NCBI GenBank assembly: GCA_030066335.1
Contig: JASJBV010000003.1
Coordinates: forward strand, 1-35,220
Source: Gammaproteobacteria bacterium
GTDB lineage: Bacteria > Pseudomonadota > Gammaproteobacteria > GCA-001735895
Direction: 5' to 3'
Length of the DNA: 35,220 nucleotides
In this document: positions 20,012 through 29,126 of the stretch, piece after piece
Layout of the letters: each line of letters begins with the position of its first letter
How positions within the stretch are numbered: the first letter of the stretch is position 1
Made by a program: the position numbers and the translations under genes
Notes under the pieces: generated by a model
What the model was told of the DNA's origin: nothing
Databases searched by the model: none
What the model saw: only the letters and a program-made list of their open reading frames with translations

Positions 20012-21480
20012 ATGAAGCGATCAATATCGTCTGGCTGAAACGTGATCTGCGGACCCAGGACCATGCGCCACTGGATGCCGCCGAGCAGGCCGGCCTGCCC
20101 TACCTGATCGTGTACCTGTTCGAGCCGGAGCTTATGCGACATGCGGATATGTCCGAGCGTCACCGCCAGTTCATCTTTCATTCGATCCGGGATATGAACC
20201 ACAGATTTGCGGATTACGGCCGGCGGGTGGACATCTTTCACGCCGATGCTGCCGAGGTTTTCCAGTACCTGATCGATCGCCTGGCGATCCACCGTGTATT
20301 CTCCCATCGTGAGACCGGGGTCCGCCTGACCTGGGAGCGGGACAAGCGGATCAAAAAAATATTGGCGGAAAATGCGATCGATTGGATCGAATTCAAACGT
20401 GACGGTATCGAACGTGGCATCGGTGACCGCGATGGCTGGGATGCCGCCTGGTTCAACACCATGCGCCAACCGCTGACCGAGAACCATTTCAGCACTAACA
20501 GCCTGGCCGAGCTGGAGCACCCTTATCCGCTGCCAGCCGCATTGACCGCCAGCCTCGACAGCTACCCCACGCAATTTCAGCCGCCGGGTGAAACCCATGC
20601 CTGGCAATACCTGACCTCGTTCACGGACGGGCGCGGCAGCAGCTATCATCTTGATATCTCCAAGCCGGAGCAAAGCCGTCGATCCTGTGGACGTCTGTCG
20701 CCCTATCTGGCCTGGGGCAATCTGAGTATCCGCCAGGCCTATCAGCACATTAAATTCCATCCGGATTATGGCAACAACAAACGGGCCTTTAGCGGAATCC
20801 TCACCCGCCTTAAATGGCACTGCCACTTTATCCAGAAATTTGAAGTGGAATGTGAATACGAAACGCATTGCATCAACCGCGGGTATGAGTCACTTGAACA
20901 CGAGCATAACCCGCAACATATCCAGGCCTGGCAGACGGGGCATACCGGTTTGCCGCTGGTGGATGCATGCATGCGCTGTCTGCAGCACACCGGCTGGATC
21001 AACTTTCGGATGCGGGCGATGCTGGTTTCCTTTTTCTGTCATCACCTCGACCAGGACTGGCGCAGCGGGGTTTATCATCTGGCCAACCTGTTCCTCGATT
21101 ACGAGCCCGGCATCCACTATCCGCAGTTCCAGATGCAGGCCGGGACCACCGGCATCAATACCGTGCGCATGTATAATCCAGTCAAACAATCCAGGGACCA
21201 TGATCCGGAAGGCCAGTTCATCAGGCAATGGGTGCCAGAGTTACAAGCGGTACCGTTGGAATTCATTCATGAACCCTGGTTGATGAGCGAATTCGACCAG
21301 ACTTGCTGCGGAGTGATCCTGGGGAAAGACTATCCTCTACCCATTATCGATCATGTAGAGAACGCCAAACTTGCGCGCAAGAAGATCTGGGGACATCGAA
21401 GAAATGAGCTGGTCAAGACGGAACGCGAGCGGATTCTGCACACCCACACGCGCAATAGCCCACGCAAGGCACAGGCATAA
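20005..21480 (+). CDS. cryptochrome/deoxyribodipyrimidine photolyase family protein
   Basis: 491 aa; [17 protein letters not shown]-terminal domain; [77 protein letters not shown]. Confidence 0.93.
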   Translation: MVDEAINIVWLKRDLRTQDHAPLDAAEQAGLPYLIVYLFEPELMRHADMSERHRQFIFHSIRDMNHRFADYGRRVDIFHADAAEVFQYLIDRLAIHRVFSHRETGVRLTWERDKRIKKILAENAIDWIEFKRDGIERGIGDRDGWDAAWFNTMRQPLTENHFSTNSLAELEHPYPLPAALTASLDSYPTQFQPPGETHAWQYLTSFTDGRGSSYHLDISKPEQSRRSCGRLSPYLAWGNLSIRQAYQHIKFHPDYGNNKRAFSGILTRLKWHCHFIQKFEVECEYETHCINRGYESLEHEHNPQHIQAWQTGHTGLPLVDACMRCLQHTGWINFRMRAMLVSFFCHHLDQDWRSGVYHLANLFLDYEPGIHYPQFQMQAGTTGINTVRMYNPVKQSRDHDPEGQFIRQWVPELQAVPLEFIHEPWLMSEFDQTCCGVILGKDYPLPIIDHVENAKLARKKIWGHRRNELVKTERERILHTHTRNSPRKAQA

Positions 21481-21522
21481 GCCTGAGGTCGTCAATTTAC
21501 TTGGTTAATTTGGTTTAACTCG

Positions 21523-21675
21523 ATGAAAAAACAACAGCTGCCAAGCAAGACCTGCCCGGTTTGCCAGCGCCCCTTTAGCTGGCGTAAGAAATGGCAACGC
21601 GACTGGGATTCGGTGGTCTATTGCAGCGAGCGGTGCCGGCGCAACAAAACGTCCCGGCCATCGGTGATAAGCTGA
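21523..21675 (+). CDS. DUF2256 family small zinc-ribbon-like protein (50 aa, not in the ORF track)
   Basis: Translated by eye: [60 protein letters not shown] resembles DUF2256, which often neighbours cryptochromes. Confidence 0.88.
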   Translation: MKKQQLPSKTCPVCQRPFSWRKKWQRDWDSVVYCSERCRRNKTSRPSVIS

Positions 21676-21704
21676 AACCAGTCGTTGGGTTTAACTAAGG
21701 GTCG

Positions 21705-22709
21705 CTACAGGGTCTGCCCATGAACAATAATACGACCCGAGCAAAAGCGGGCGATCCTCAGCGCCCTGGCCATCGTCTCGAAATGCGCCACCACCGCCTG
21801 GGTCGATTGCATCGCTGCCTGCAGCACCGGACCAGCCTGACCCACCAGGTTCGCGCCCAGCGCCATCGCCTTGGCCGCATCCAGGCCATGCCGGATACCA
21901 CCGGAGGCGATTAACGCCAGCTCGGGAAACTCAGATCTTATTGCCATAATTGCGCGGGGAGTCGAGATACCCCAGTCGGCAAAGATTTCTCCCAGGTCCT
22001 GCAGTTGCGGGTCTCGGGCCCGTTGACCCTCAACCCGACTGAAACTGGTACCGCCGCGGCCGGCAACATCGATCGCCTGGACCCCGGCATCGATCAGCTT
22101 CCGCGCGACGCTGACGGAAATCCCCATCCCCACTTCCTTGGCGATGACCGGCACCGATAACCGCGCTGCAATCTGTTCCAGCCGGGACAGGATATTACCC
22201 CAGTCGGTATCACCGTTTTCCTGCAGCGCCTCCTGCAATGGGTTGAAGTGAATGATCAGGCCGTCGGCCTCGATCATATCGATGGCTTGTTGGATTTCGG
22301 CCAGGCCGAAGTCTTGTTGCAGCTGGGCCGCACCGATGTTGGAAAATAGCGGGACGCCGGGGGCATATTGGCGCAGGCGGCGATTCAGGCCGCTATGGGC
22401 CGGAGATTCAAGTGCTACCCGCTGTGAACCTACCCCCATGGCGATACCCAGCTGTTGTGCCGCCTCGGCCAGATGTAGATTGATGGTCTCGGCCCGACGT
22501 GGGCCACCGGTCATCGAGCTGATTAAAAACGGTAGTTTCAGTTGATGTTGCAGAAATTCGGTGGTGAGCTCTATATCCGCCAGGTTCTGCTCCGGTAAAG
22601 CATTATGTTCGAGCTCGATCGCATCGAATGCGTTGACCGGTTTCACATCCTGTTGCTGGGCCAATACCAGGTCGATGTGATCTATCTTGCGTTGGAGGAT
22701 TTCATTCAT
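21705..22709 (-). CDS. fni: type 2 isopentenyl-diphosphate delta-isomerase (FMN-dependent)
   Basis: 334 aa; RKIDHIDLVL, LISSMTGGPRRAETIN, IAMGVGSQRVALE, VIAKEVGMGIS, DVAGRGGTSFSRVE, IASGGIRHGLDAAKAMALGA. Confidence 0.95.
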   Translation of the reverse strand: MNEILQRKIDHIDLVLAQQQDVKPVNAFDAIELEHNALPEQNLADIELTTEFLQHQLKLPFLISSMTGGPRRAETINLHLAEAAQQLGIAMGVGSQRVALESPAHSGLNRRLRQYAPGVPLFSNIGAAQLQQDFGLAEIQQAIDMIEADGLIIHFNPLQEALQENGDTDWGNILSRLEQIAARLSVPVIAKEVGMGISVSVARKLIDAGVQAIDVAGRGGTSFSRVEGQRARDPQLQDLGEIFADWGISTPRAIMAIRSEFPELALIASGGIRHGLDAAKAMALGANLVGQAGPVLQAAMQSTQAVVAHFETMARALRIARFCSGRIIVHGQTL

Positions 22710-23592
22710 GGCTGAGCTCCCTGGATTGGAGTCGTTGGATCATTTCAATCAGAATCATGTGGGGTACGGTTAATACTATCAGGCCAACGAAGATGATTTG
22801 CAACAGGGTCTGTGACCAGTCCTGCCCTGCCAGCAGTTGGAAGCTGAGCCAACCCAGGATGACGGTCAAGCCGGTCAGGCCGGCAGCCGTGGTCAAAACC
22901 GTCAGCGGTTTTTCCCTGCGTGCAATCGACAGCAGGTGGCGGGGGCTGTGCTGCAGACAGAAATAGACCATAAAAAATACCAGCGGTGGTAACAACATCG
23001 CGGCTAACACGATAAACAGGATCTCGAGGCTGGCATGGATATCCCTGCGTACGAGCTGCAGCACACTGCTGACCAACAAAACCAGGACCAGTGGCCATAG
23101 CTGAGCTGTGATCGTAACCAGCCCGGCGGCATCGTCGGCATTCACCAGGTTGCTGTAGATGGTCTGGACATCGACCGGATGAAACAGGCTGGGCAGTACA
23201 ATCAGGGCGAGCGCCACACCCAGTCGGTTGATCAAACCAAGCTGGTGGCGCCAGTCATTGGCAAAGTGCCAGACTGATAACAACAGGAACAGGCTGAAGG
23301 TTAAACTGCTCGCCCACAACCATAAACCGAGCGTCAGCGCGGCAATCAACAGGTAAACCGCAAGAAACCTGGCTAACTCTACCCCATCGCGCCACAAGCC
23401 ATGCCGATAGGCAACGATCGGATCAAGTGCACCATGCGGTAAGCCCAGCAGGACCACCAGAACAGTCAGTATGACGAGCTGCCATTGCATCGAGAGACTG
23501 ACGCCAGACAGGAACAAACTGATCACCACCAGCGTGGACAGGAAAAACAACCATTGCTGGAGTCGATAGGCCACGCTAGCCCCGGTGGACAT
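22702..23592 (-). CDS. blh: Brp/Blh family beta-carotene 15,15'-dioxygenase
   Basis: 296 aa multi-pass; LLGLPHGALDPIVAYRHGL, VWHFANDWRHQLG, FCLQHSPRHLLSIAR, LTVPHMILIEMI. Confidence 0.93.
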   Translation of the reverse strand: MSTGASVAYRLQQWLFFLSTLVVISLFLSGVSLSMQWQLVILTVLVVLLGLPHGALDPIVAYRHGLWRDGVELARFLAVYLLIAALTLGLWLWASSLTFSLFLLLSVWHFANDWRHQLGLINRLGVALALIVLPSLFHPVDVQTIYSNLVNADDAAGLVTITAQLWPLVLVLLVSSVLQLVRRDIHASLEILFIVLAAMLLPPLVFFMVYFCLQHSPRHLLSIARREKPLTVLTTAAGLTGLTVILGWLSFQLLAGQDWSQTLLQIIFVGLIVLTVPHMILIEMIQRLQSRELSHE

Positions 23593-24766
23593 GGTCCGCT
23601 GGCAGCTTGGGATTACGCAATCTGGCCGGGTTAAGCTGTTTGATAAAAGGCCAGGCCGGCAGCGCCAGAACCACCGCGAGCATATCCTTTAACCTGGGTT
23701 GGTCGGTCAAGAAACGTACCAGAGCGGCTGGTTCGACCTTTTCCGCCAACGCCATGAAGAAGTCGGGGGCCAGTTCCGGATGATGCCGAATGACCCGCAG
23801 GAAAAACTGGTCCATTAAACCGAGCAATGCCGGTTCGGCTGGTTGCGCAATGATGCGATCCTGTTCCAACAGTTGATCCGCACATTGCCGCGACCAGTTC
23901 TGGATTCTGCGAAAGGCATAGCCGGTGGCGGCCCGGATCGCTCCGCCGCCACTACCAGCCCTGATCCAGTTCGGCGGCAGTGTGTCGGCTGCAGGTTCGA
24001 GCCCCATCGGGATCACACCCTGCTCCCGCCGCACGATCTGGTAATCGGCGCCGCGACTGTAACGCTTCAACGCTTGCTCGAGGTCTGCATCGAGCTGGCG
24101 GATGGCAGCACGATCGCGGCAGAAACGGGTACTCTCAATCAGGATATGATTGGATGACATGGGTAAGATGTAGTTGAACTTGAAGCCGAATTCATCGCTT
24201 GCCATATCCTCCATCAGGCCAACCTGATCAGACTTGACCAGGGCCTGCTCGCTGCGTATCTCAACCCCGATGAAGGCCTGTAACAGGGTTGACCTGGCAT
24301 GATCGTCAGTGGTCGGTGGCCGGGTATCTATGACCTTATCGGCGATAATATCTCCATTCAGGGTTTGCAGCCTAAAACTGCCATCCAGCGGTTCGATGGT
24401 CTTGACCTGGTCTCCCTTGCGTAATTCAACCCGGTCATTAGGGCCGATCAGGTTCAACGCATGCTGATAGAAATTGACCGCGGGTATGCAGTGATAAGAC
24501 CAGCCCTCGCCCGGTTCATGCAAATGTTGCTGTCCCTGTGACGAGAAGCTCCATTGCCGCCACTGCCGCTTGACCAGCGCTCGCTCTGACCCGATATTCT
24601 GGGACCAGAAACACCAGGTGCGATCGTTTGCATAACCCGTTCTGGGCTCGATGATAACGGTCCTGGGCAGGCTGGTCTGATCAGCACTGCGCTTGATCAG
24701 GTCACGGGCCAGGGATAGACCCGCGCAACCGCCACCGATGATCGCCAGGTCATAATGCTGGCTCAT
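23576..24766 (-). CDS. crtY: lycopene beta-cyclase
   Basis: 396 aa; IIGGGCAGLSLARDLI, RTWCFWSQNIG, GVIPMGLEPAADT, GSGGGAIRAATGYAFRRIQ, FFLRVIRHHPELAPDFFMAL. Confidence 0.94.
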   Translation of the reverse strand: MSQHYDLAIIGGGCAGLSLARDLIKRSADQTSLPRTVIIEPRTGYANDRTWCFWSQNIGSERALVKRQWRQWSFSSQGQQHLHEPGEGWSYHCIPAVNFYQHALNLIGPNDRVELRKGDQVKTIEPLDGSFRLQTLNGDIIADKVIDTRPPTTDDHARSTLLQAFIGVEIRSEQALVKSDQVGLMEDMASDEFGFKFNYILPMSSNHILIESTRFCRDRAAIRQLDADLEQALKRYSRGADYQIVRREQGVIPMGLEPAADTLPPNWIRAGSGGGAIRAATGYAFRRIQNWSRQCADQLLEQDRIIAQPAEPALLGLMDQFFLRVIRHHPELAPDFFMALAEKVEPAALVRFLTDQPRLKDMLAVVLALPAWPFIKQLNPARLRNPKLPADHVHRG

Positions 24767-25731
24767 CAGCGACTGGGTTCCGTCAGGTAGCTGCCCGGTA
24801 AACCACGAAGCGGACGGTGTAATCTTTGATCATGCCTGGCTAGTTTAACGTGGAATCGCGGACGACTGCAGAATTCGAATATGGTTTTCGCGGCGATAAT
24901 AAATTTTGCCCGCCGGCTGACCTGGGCGCGACCAAGCCAGGTGGCATAGCCTTTGCCGGCCAATTGATGACCGATCGCACGGTAAACCCTGGCCGCGACC
25001 AGAATCGCAATCCGAGCTCGCCACGGCAGGTAGGCCAGACCCTGCTCACCGGACTTATAATAACGTTCGGCCTCGTCGAGTAAAGCCTTGACCCCAGTGG
25101 TCAGATCTTCACGGTGCCAGACGTCGGCATTCGCAATCAGTTTCGGCGACAGGTTGCCGACGATGTTCTCCGGCAAATAACGCCGTTGATTTCTCGCATC
25201 CTCGGCGACATCCCGGGCGATGTTGGTCAATTGCATCGCAATACCAAGATCTATCGCATGCTTGTGTGCCCGTGGGTCTCTGACCCCGAGTACATCGCAC
25301 ATCAACAGGCCAACGGTACCCGCCACCCGGTAGCAGTAGCGCTTCAACTGGGCTGAATCCTTGATCCTGACCGTATCAAGATCTGACAACAAACCCTGGA
25401 TCAATTGGGTCACCGGTGCCATGTTGATCCGGTGTTCCTGCGCCAGGGCGAGAAAATCATTGACCACCGGATCGAAGCTGACAGCGGACTGTAATTCATT
25501 ATAGATCTGTAATAACCGGCGAAATGAGTCCGCACCATCCGCGGAGGAATCCGCGAGGTCATCCAGGTAGCGACAGAAGCTGTACAGTCGAGCACAGGCC
25601 TGTAGTTGAGAAGCGGCCAACAGACGCCCGGCAAAATGAAAACTTTTTCCATGCGTCTCCAACACCCCTACCGCCCGGTTGAGCGGCAGGGGTTGCAGGG
25701 ATTTTACTTCGAGGGCTATGGGTAAGGTCAT
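24766..25731 (-). CDS. crtB: phytoene synthase
   Basis: 321 aa; RLYSFCRYLDDLADSSADG, YCYRVAGTVGLLMCDVLGV, AMQLTNIARDVAEDARNQRRYLP. Confidence 0.95.
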   Translation of the reverse strand: MTLPIALEVKSLQPLPLNRAVGVLETHGKSFHFAGRLLAASQLQACARLYSFCRYLDDLADSSADGADSFRRLLQIYNELQSAVSFDPVVNDFLALAQEHRINMAPVTQLIQGLLSDLDTVRIKDSAQLKRYCYRVAGTVGLLMCDVLGVRDPRAHKHAIDLGIAMQLTNIARDVAEDARNQRRYLPENIVGNLSPKLIANADVWHREDLTTGVKALLDEAERYYKSGEQGLAYLPWRARIAILVAARVYRAIGHQLAGKGYATWLGRAQVSRRAKFIIAAKTIFEFCSRPRFHVKLARHDQRLHRPLRGLPGSYLTEPSR

Positions 25732-27221
25732 GCGGCTGCCTCCTCGTGAATAGGTTGGTTGGGTAACAGGTTTTCCAGCACCTTGGCCGAAGACAGCACC
25801 CCGGGAATACCCGCTCCGGGATGAGTACCGGCACCGACCAGGTAAAGGTTTTCCGGTCCCTCGGCGCGATTATGAAAACGGAACCAGGCGGACTGGCGGA
25901 ACAATGGAGCCACCGAGAAACCAGCCCCGTGTTCGCTCAGGTAATCCTTGGCAAAATCCTCTGGGGTCATGAAGAATTCGCTGGTTATGTGCTGATCGAG
26001 GTCGGGCAGGATCGTCGCCGCCAGGGCGTCGACAATTCTTTGCTGCAACAGGGGGCCTTCACGTTGCCAGTCGATGTTGGCTTTCAGATTGGGCACCGGG
26101 GCCAGTACATAAAATGAATCACAGCCCTTCGGGGCAAATGACGGATCGGTTGCGGTCGGCCGGTGCAGATACAAAGAGAAATCCTTGGGCAATTCAGTGC
26201 CGTGGAAAATATCACGCAATAACTCCCGGTAACGATGTCCCATCCAGATGGTATGATGCGCTACATCCGGATACTGACGGGTGCTGCCGAAATAGAGCAC
26301 GAATAATCCCATCGAAAACTGCGAATGCTTGTGCTTCAGCCCAACCAGGCCACGCTGGTGACGCCGGTCGAGCATGTGCTGGTAAAGGTAGGCCGGATCG
26401 ACGTTGGAAACCACCGTGTCAGCGGCTATCTGCTCACCACTGTCAAGCTCGATACCCGCAGCCCGACCGTTTTTCACCAGCACCCGCGATACCGTCTGCT
26501 GCAGATTGATATCTATCCCCTGCTCACGCATCAACCGTTCCAGCGCATCGACGATAGCACCGGTGCCGCCCATCGCGAAGTGGATACCCCACTCTCGCTC
26601 GAGATAGTGGATCAGGCCATAGATGCTGGTGGTGTCGAAGGGATTACCACCCACCAACAACGGTTGGATGGAAAAAGCCTGGCGCAGCTGCGGATCTTGC
26701 AGATTACCGCTGACCAGGTCCCACACCGATTGCTGGCAATTCAGCCGCAGCAGGTTCGGTACCTGTTTGATCATGCTCGAGACCGAGTGGAATGGCTGAT
26801 CGGATAACTGGGTGAATCCGACATCGAATATGCGACGCGATTGCTCGAGCAAATTTTGATAGCCGGCCACATCAGCAGGATTGAATTTTCTGATCTCGTT
26901 GAGGGTGTCCTCGACACTGCCGCCATAATCAAAGGTGGCTCCGTCACTGAACCAGAAACGGTACCAGGGTGACAGCGGCACAAAATCGACATAGTCCTCG
27001 CGACGACGGCCGAACAAGGCAAACAACTCATCGAACAGGAACGGGGCAGTAATTACGGTAGGCCCGGCATCATGGCGAAAACCGTCGCGTTCAAATACCT
27101 GTGCCCTGCCGCCGAGACGGGAACAACGATCATAGATAGCTACATCATAACCACGAGCCCGCAGGCGCAAGGCCGCAGCAATCCCGCCAAAACCACCACC
27201 TATAACGACTGCTTCAGGCAT
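25728..27221 (-). CDS. crtI: phytoene desaturase (CrtI type)
   Basis: 497 aa; VVIGGGFGGIAAALRLRARGYDVAIYDRCSRLGGRAQVFERDGFRHDAGPTVI; terminal NLYLVGAGTHPGAGIPGVLSSAKV. Confidence 0.97.
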   Translation of the reverse strand: MPEAVVIGGGFGGIAAALRLRARGYDVAIYDRCSRLGGRAQVFERDGFRHDAGPTVITAPFLFDELFALFGRRREDYVDFVPLSPWYRFWFSDGATFDYGGSVEDTLNEIRKFNPADVAGYQNLLEQSRRIFDVGFTQLSDQPFHSVSSMIKQVPNLLRLNCQQSVWDLVSGNLQDPQLRQAFSIQPLLVGGNPFDTTSIYGLIHYLEREWGIHFAMGGTGAIVDALERLMREQGIDINLQQTVSRVLVKNGRAAGIELDSGEQIAADTVVSNVDPAYLYQHMLDRRHQRGLVGLKHKHSQFSMGLFVLYFGSTRQYPDVAHHTIWMGHRYRELLRDIFHGTELPKDFSLYLHRPTATDPSFAPKGCDSFYVLAPVPNLKANIDWQREGPLLQQRIVDALAATILPDLDQHITSEFFMTPEDFAKDYLSEHGAGFSVAPLFRQSAWFRFHNRAEGPENLYLVGAGTHPGAGIPGVLSSAKVLENLLPNQPIHEEAAA

Positions 27222-28176
27222 CGATGATCACCTTGAGCTTACCCAGTAATTGCTCGGCAAGCTCATCGAGCAGATAGCCGCATTGATTGGGTAACTTGTT
27301 GGCGAGTGACGTGGCCAGATGCAGGTAGTTGCGCGCCATGTTGGCGGCGACGTCCCGGGCCTGATCTTCACCCACTTCCAGCTCCAGGGCGAGTACGATG
27401 TTGGCGATGGCGCCCTGCTGCCGATCTTCATCTCGATCGGCGATGTCATCGATGATCTGGTAACCGGTACCAAAGGCGCGCGCGGCGTCCCTGGCAAATG
27501 GAACAAAATCCTGGTATCCAGCAGCCACCAACGGCAATTCCAGTCCCAACGCAAACAAAGGGCCGGACTTGGCACGCGCGACCTCCAGGCACAGCTTGGA
27601 GTCAAGCTGATCGATATCATACTGACCAACGTCATAGGCCTGGCCATGCAGGGTTTGCGCGACTGCGCCGTGTAAACGCCGGATCAACTCGGGTATCGCA
27701 TCGACTCTACTGACATCAGCGATGCCGGCAAAGGCTGCGGTGATCAACAGGTCGGTCAAACCCAGCGCGGTGTTGATACCAAAACCGCTCCAAACGGTCG
27801 GCTGACCTCGCCTACTATGGGCGAAGTCCTGTAAATCATCCTGCACCAGCGATGCGTTGTGCAGTAACTCGACACCGACAGCGATTGCCAATGCATCTTC
27901 CCGGCTTAAGCCGAGGGCATAACCGGCAGTTAGAGCGAGTTTACATCGGGTGCGGCCACCACCGGCTGCCAGGTGATAACGTAAGGCTTTGAGTAGAACA
28001 TCATTGTGGGCTGGCTCGGCACAGAGACGATACATCTGTTGTTCGACGAGATCGACATCCTGCAGCCAGGTTTGCAGGGTATGTTGTAATTGATTGCCGA
28101 AATGCTTGGCAGCGGTATCAATATTGACAGGGAGTAAGGGCTGAGTCATAAGGTTAAAGCCGGCCGGTGTCCTCAC
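27214..28176 (-). CDS. crtE: polyprenyl synthetase (probable geranylgeranyl-diphosphate synthase)
   Basis: GTG start at 28176 with GAGGAG upstream (alternative ATG at 28149); LVQDDLQDFAHSRRGQPT and GYQIIDDIADRDED. Confidence 0.93.
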   Translation of the reverse strand: MRTPAGFNLMTQPLLPVNIDTAAKHFGNQLQHTLQTWLQDVDLVEQQMYRLCAEPAHNDVLLKALRYHLAAGGGRTRCKLALTAGYALGLSREDALAIAVGVELLHNASLVQDDLQDFAHSRRGQPTVWSGFGINTALGLTDLLITAAFAGIADVSRVDAIPELIRRLHGAVAQTLHGQAYDVGQYDIDQLDSKLCLEVARAKSGPLFALGLELPLVAAGYQDFVPFARDAARAFGTGYQIIDDIADRDEDRQQGAIANIVLALELEVGEDQARDVAANMARNYLHLATSLANKLPNQCGYLLDELAEQLLGKLKVIIDA

Positions 28177-28182
28177 CGGCCG
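28161..28182 (-). promoter_or_regulatory. GC-rich hairpin at the rhodopsin/crtE junction
   Basis: Perfect 9-bp arms CGGCCGGTG / CACCGGCCG with a 4-nt loop, overlapping the predicted GTG start of crtE. Confidence 0.7.
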
Positions 28183-28193
28183 ACTCCTCGGGG

Positions 28194-28949
28194 TTAGGCA
28201 GCTTCCTTGGCCGCGTCAGCTTCTGATTTGCGTACCGCGATCATGTAGATCAGTACCCCGAATACCGCCTTGGCGACGATGTCAGCAATGGTGTAGCCGA
28301 CTTGCACCGCGGTTTCGGCAGCGCCTCCGACCAGACCAATCATCGGGAACACGAATACCACCGGGTAAAAGGACCAGGACAGTACGGTCAGCCAGCGAGC
28401 CTTGTTAACCAGGCCGCGGACGCTCTCAGGTTGCGATGCAATAGAGTCGCGCAAGCCGACAAAAAGTTCGTAAACGATCCACAGGAAAGGAATCATTGCC
28501 AGGGTCCACCACAACCAGCGGGTACCGGCTACGTCTGAAATCTCGCCTGGGTAACCCAGAATGACCATGATCGCGGCCAGCAGACCCAGACGCAGTGATT
28601 TGCTGTAGGTCTCGTCCTTGGACAGACGCATAACCAGGATCAATTCGATCAGCAGTAACGGCACGGTCAGCAGCCAGTCGACATAGCGATAGGCGTCGTT
28701 GAAGGCGATCCCGGTCTGGACCAGCTCACCGTTGATGACGTCGTAGCTGGCATCCCAGCTTTCATAAATACGCAGGTAGTGGTAAAGCGCGATGAAGGTT
28801 ACCAGTCCGGTAATGGTCAACGCAGTTTTGTAGTGCTTGGAAACCTGGCCTCGTCCGAGCCAGAAGAAGATGGTGGCCGCAGCCATGGTAGCGATAGATA
28901 ACGAAAAAAAGTTCGCTACCAGGTCATATTGAAAAGCAGTTATGGTCAT
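28194..28949 (-). CDS. xanthorhodopsin-like proton-pumping microbial rhodopsin
   Basis: ATG at 28949 with AGAGGA upstream (track ORF extends to 29003); FNDAYRYVDWLLTVPLLLIE carries D-T-E; LGYPGEIS; retinal lysine in VQVGYTIADIVAKAVFGVLIY. Confidence 0.96.
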   Translation of the reverse strand: MTITAFQYDLVANFFSLSIATMAAATIFFWLGRGQVSKHYKTALTITGLVTFIALYHYLRIYESWDASYDVINGELVQTGIAFNDAYRYVDWLLTVPLLLIELILVMRLSKDETYSKSLRLGLLAAIMVILGYPGEISDVAGTRWLWWTLAMIPFLWIVYELFVGLRDSIASQPESVRGLVNKARWLTVLSWSFYPVVFVFPMIGLVGGAAETAVQVGYTIADIVAKAVFGVLIYMIAVRKSEADAAKEAA

Positions 28950-29046
28950 ATTGTAAATCCTCTCTTCGTTTATGGACAGCTCATGCGAGCCGATCTCCGT
29001 CATTGTTGAAGGTCAGAATGACCAACCCCTCGGCGATCGTTAAATA

Positions 29047-29118
29047 GACAAAAGCTGTACAAACTACGATCGAAAAACCCAAAACTACTAAGATATTAAG
29101 ACTTGTACAACTTTTGTC
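29047..29118. repeat. 16-bp inverted repeat upstream of the rhodopsin operon
   Basis: GACAAAAGCTGTACAA (29047-29062) and TTGTACAACTTTTGTC (29103-29118); 15/16 complementary, each arm contains TGTACA. Confidence 0.85.
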
Positions 29119-29126
29119 CTGAACGA

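Noticed and set aside
19954-20868. 304-aa minus-strand ORF over the photolyase genes
   Set aside because: Antisense to two clear photolyase-family CDSs; no protein-family signal
28950-29003. N-terminal extension of the rhodopsin ORF (MTEIGSHELSINEERIYN)
   Set aside because: Internal ATG at 28949 has an AGAGGA ribosome site and gives the normal opsin N-terminus; the extension probably belongs to the 5' UTR
29009-29023. Short palindrome GGTCAGAATGACC near the rhodopsin 5' UTR
   Set aside because: Only 5-bp arms; expected by chance and weaker than the elements further upstream
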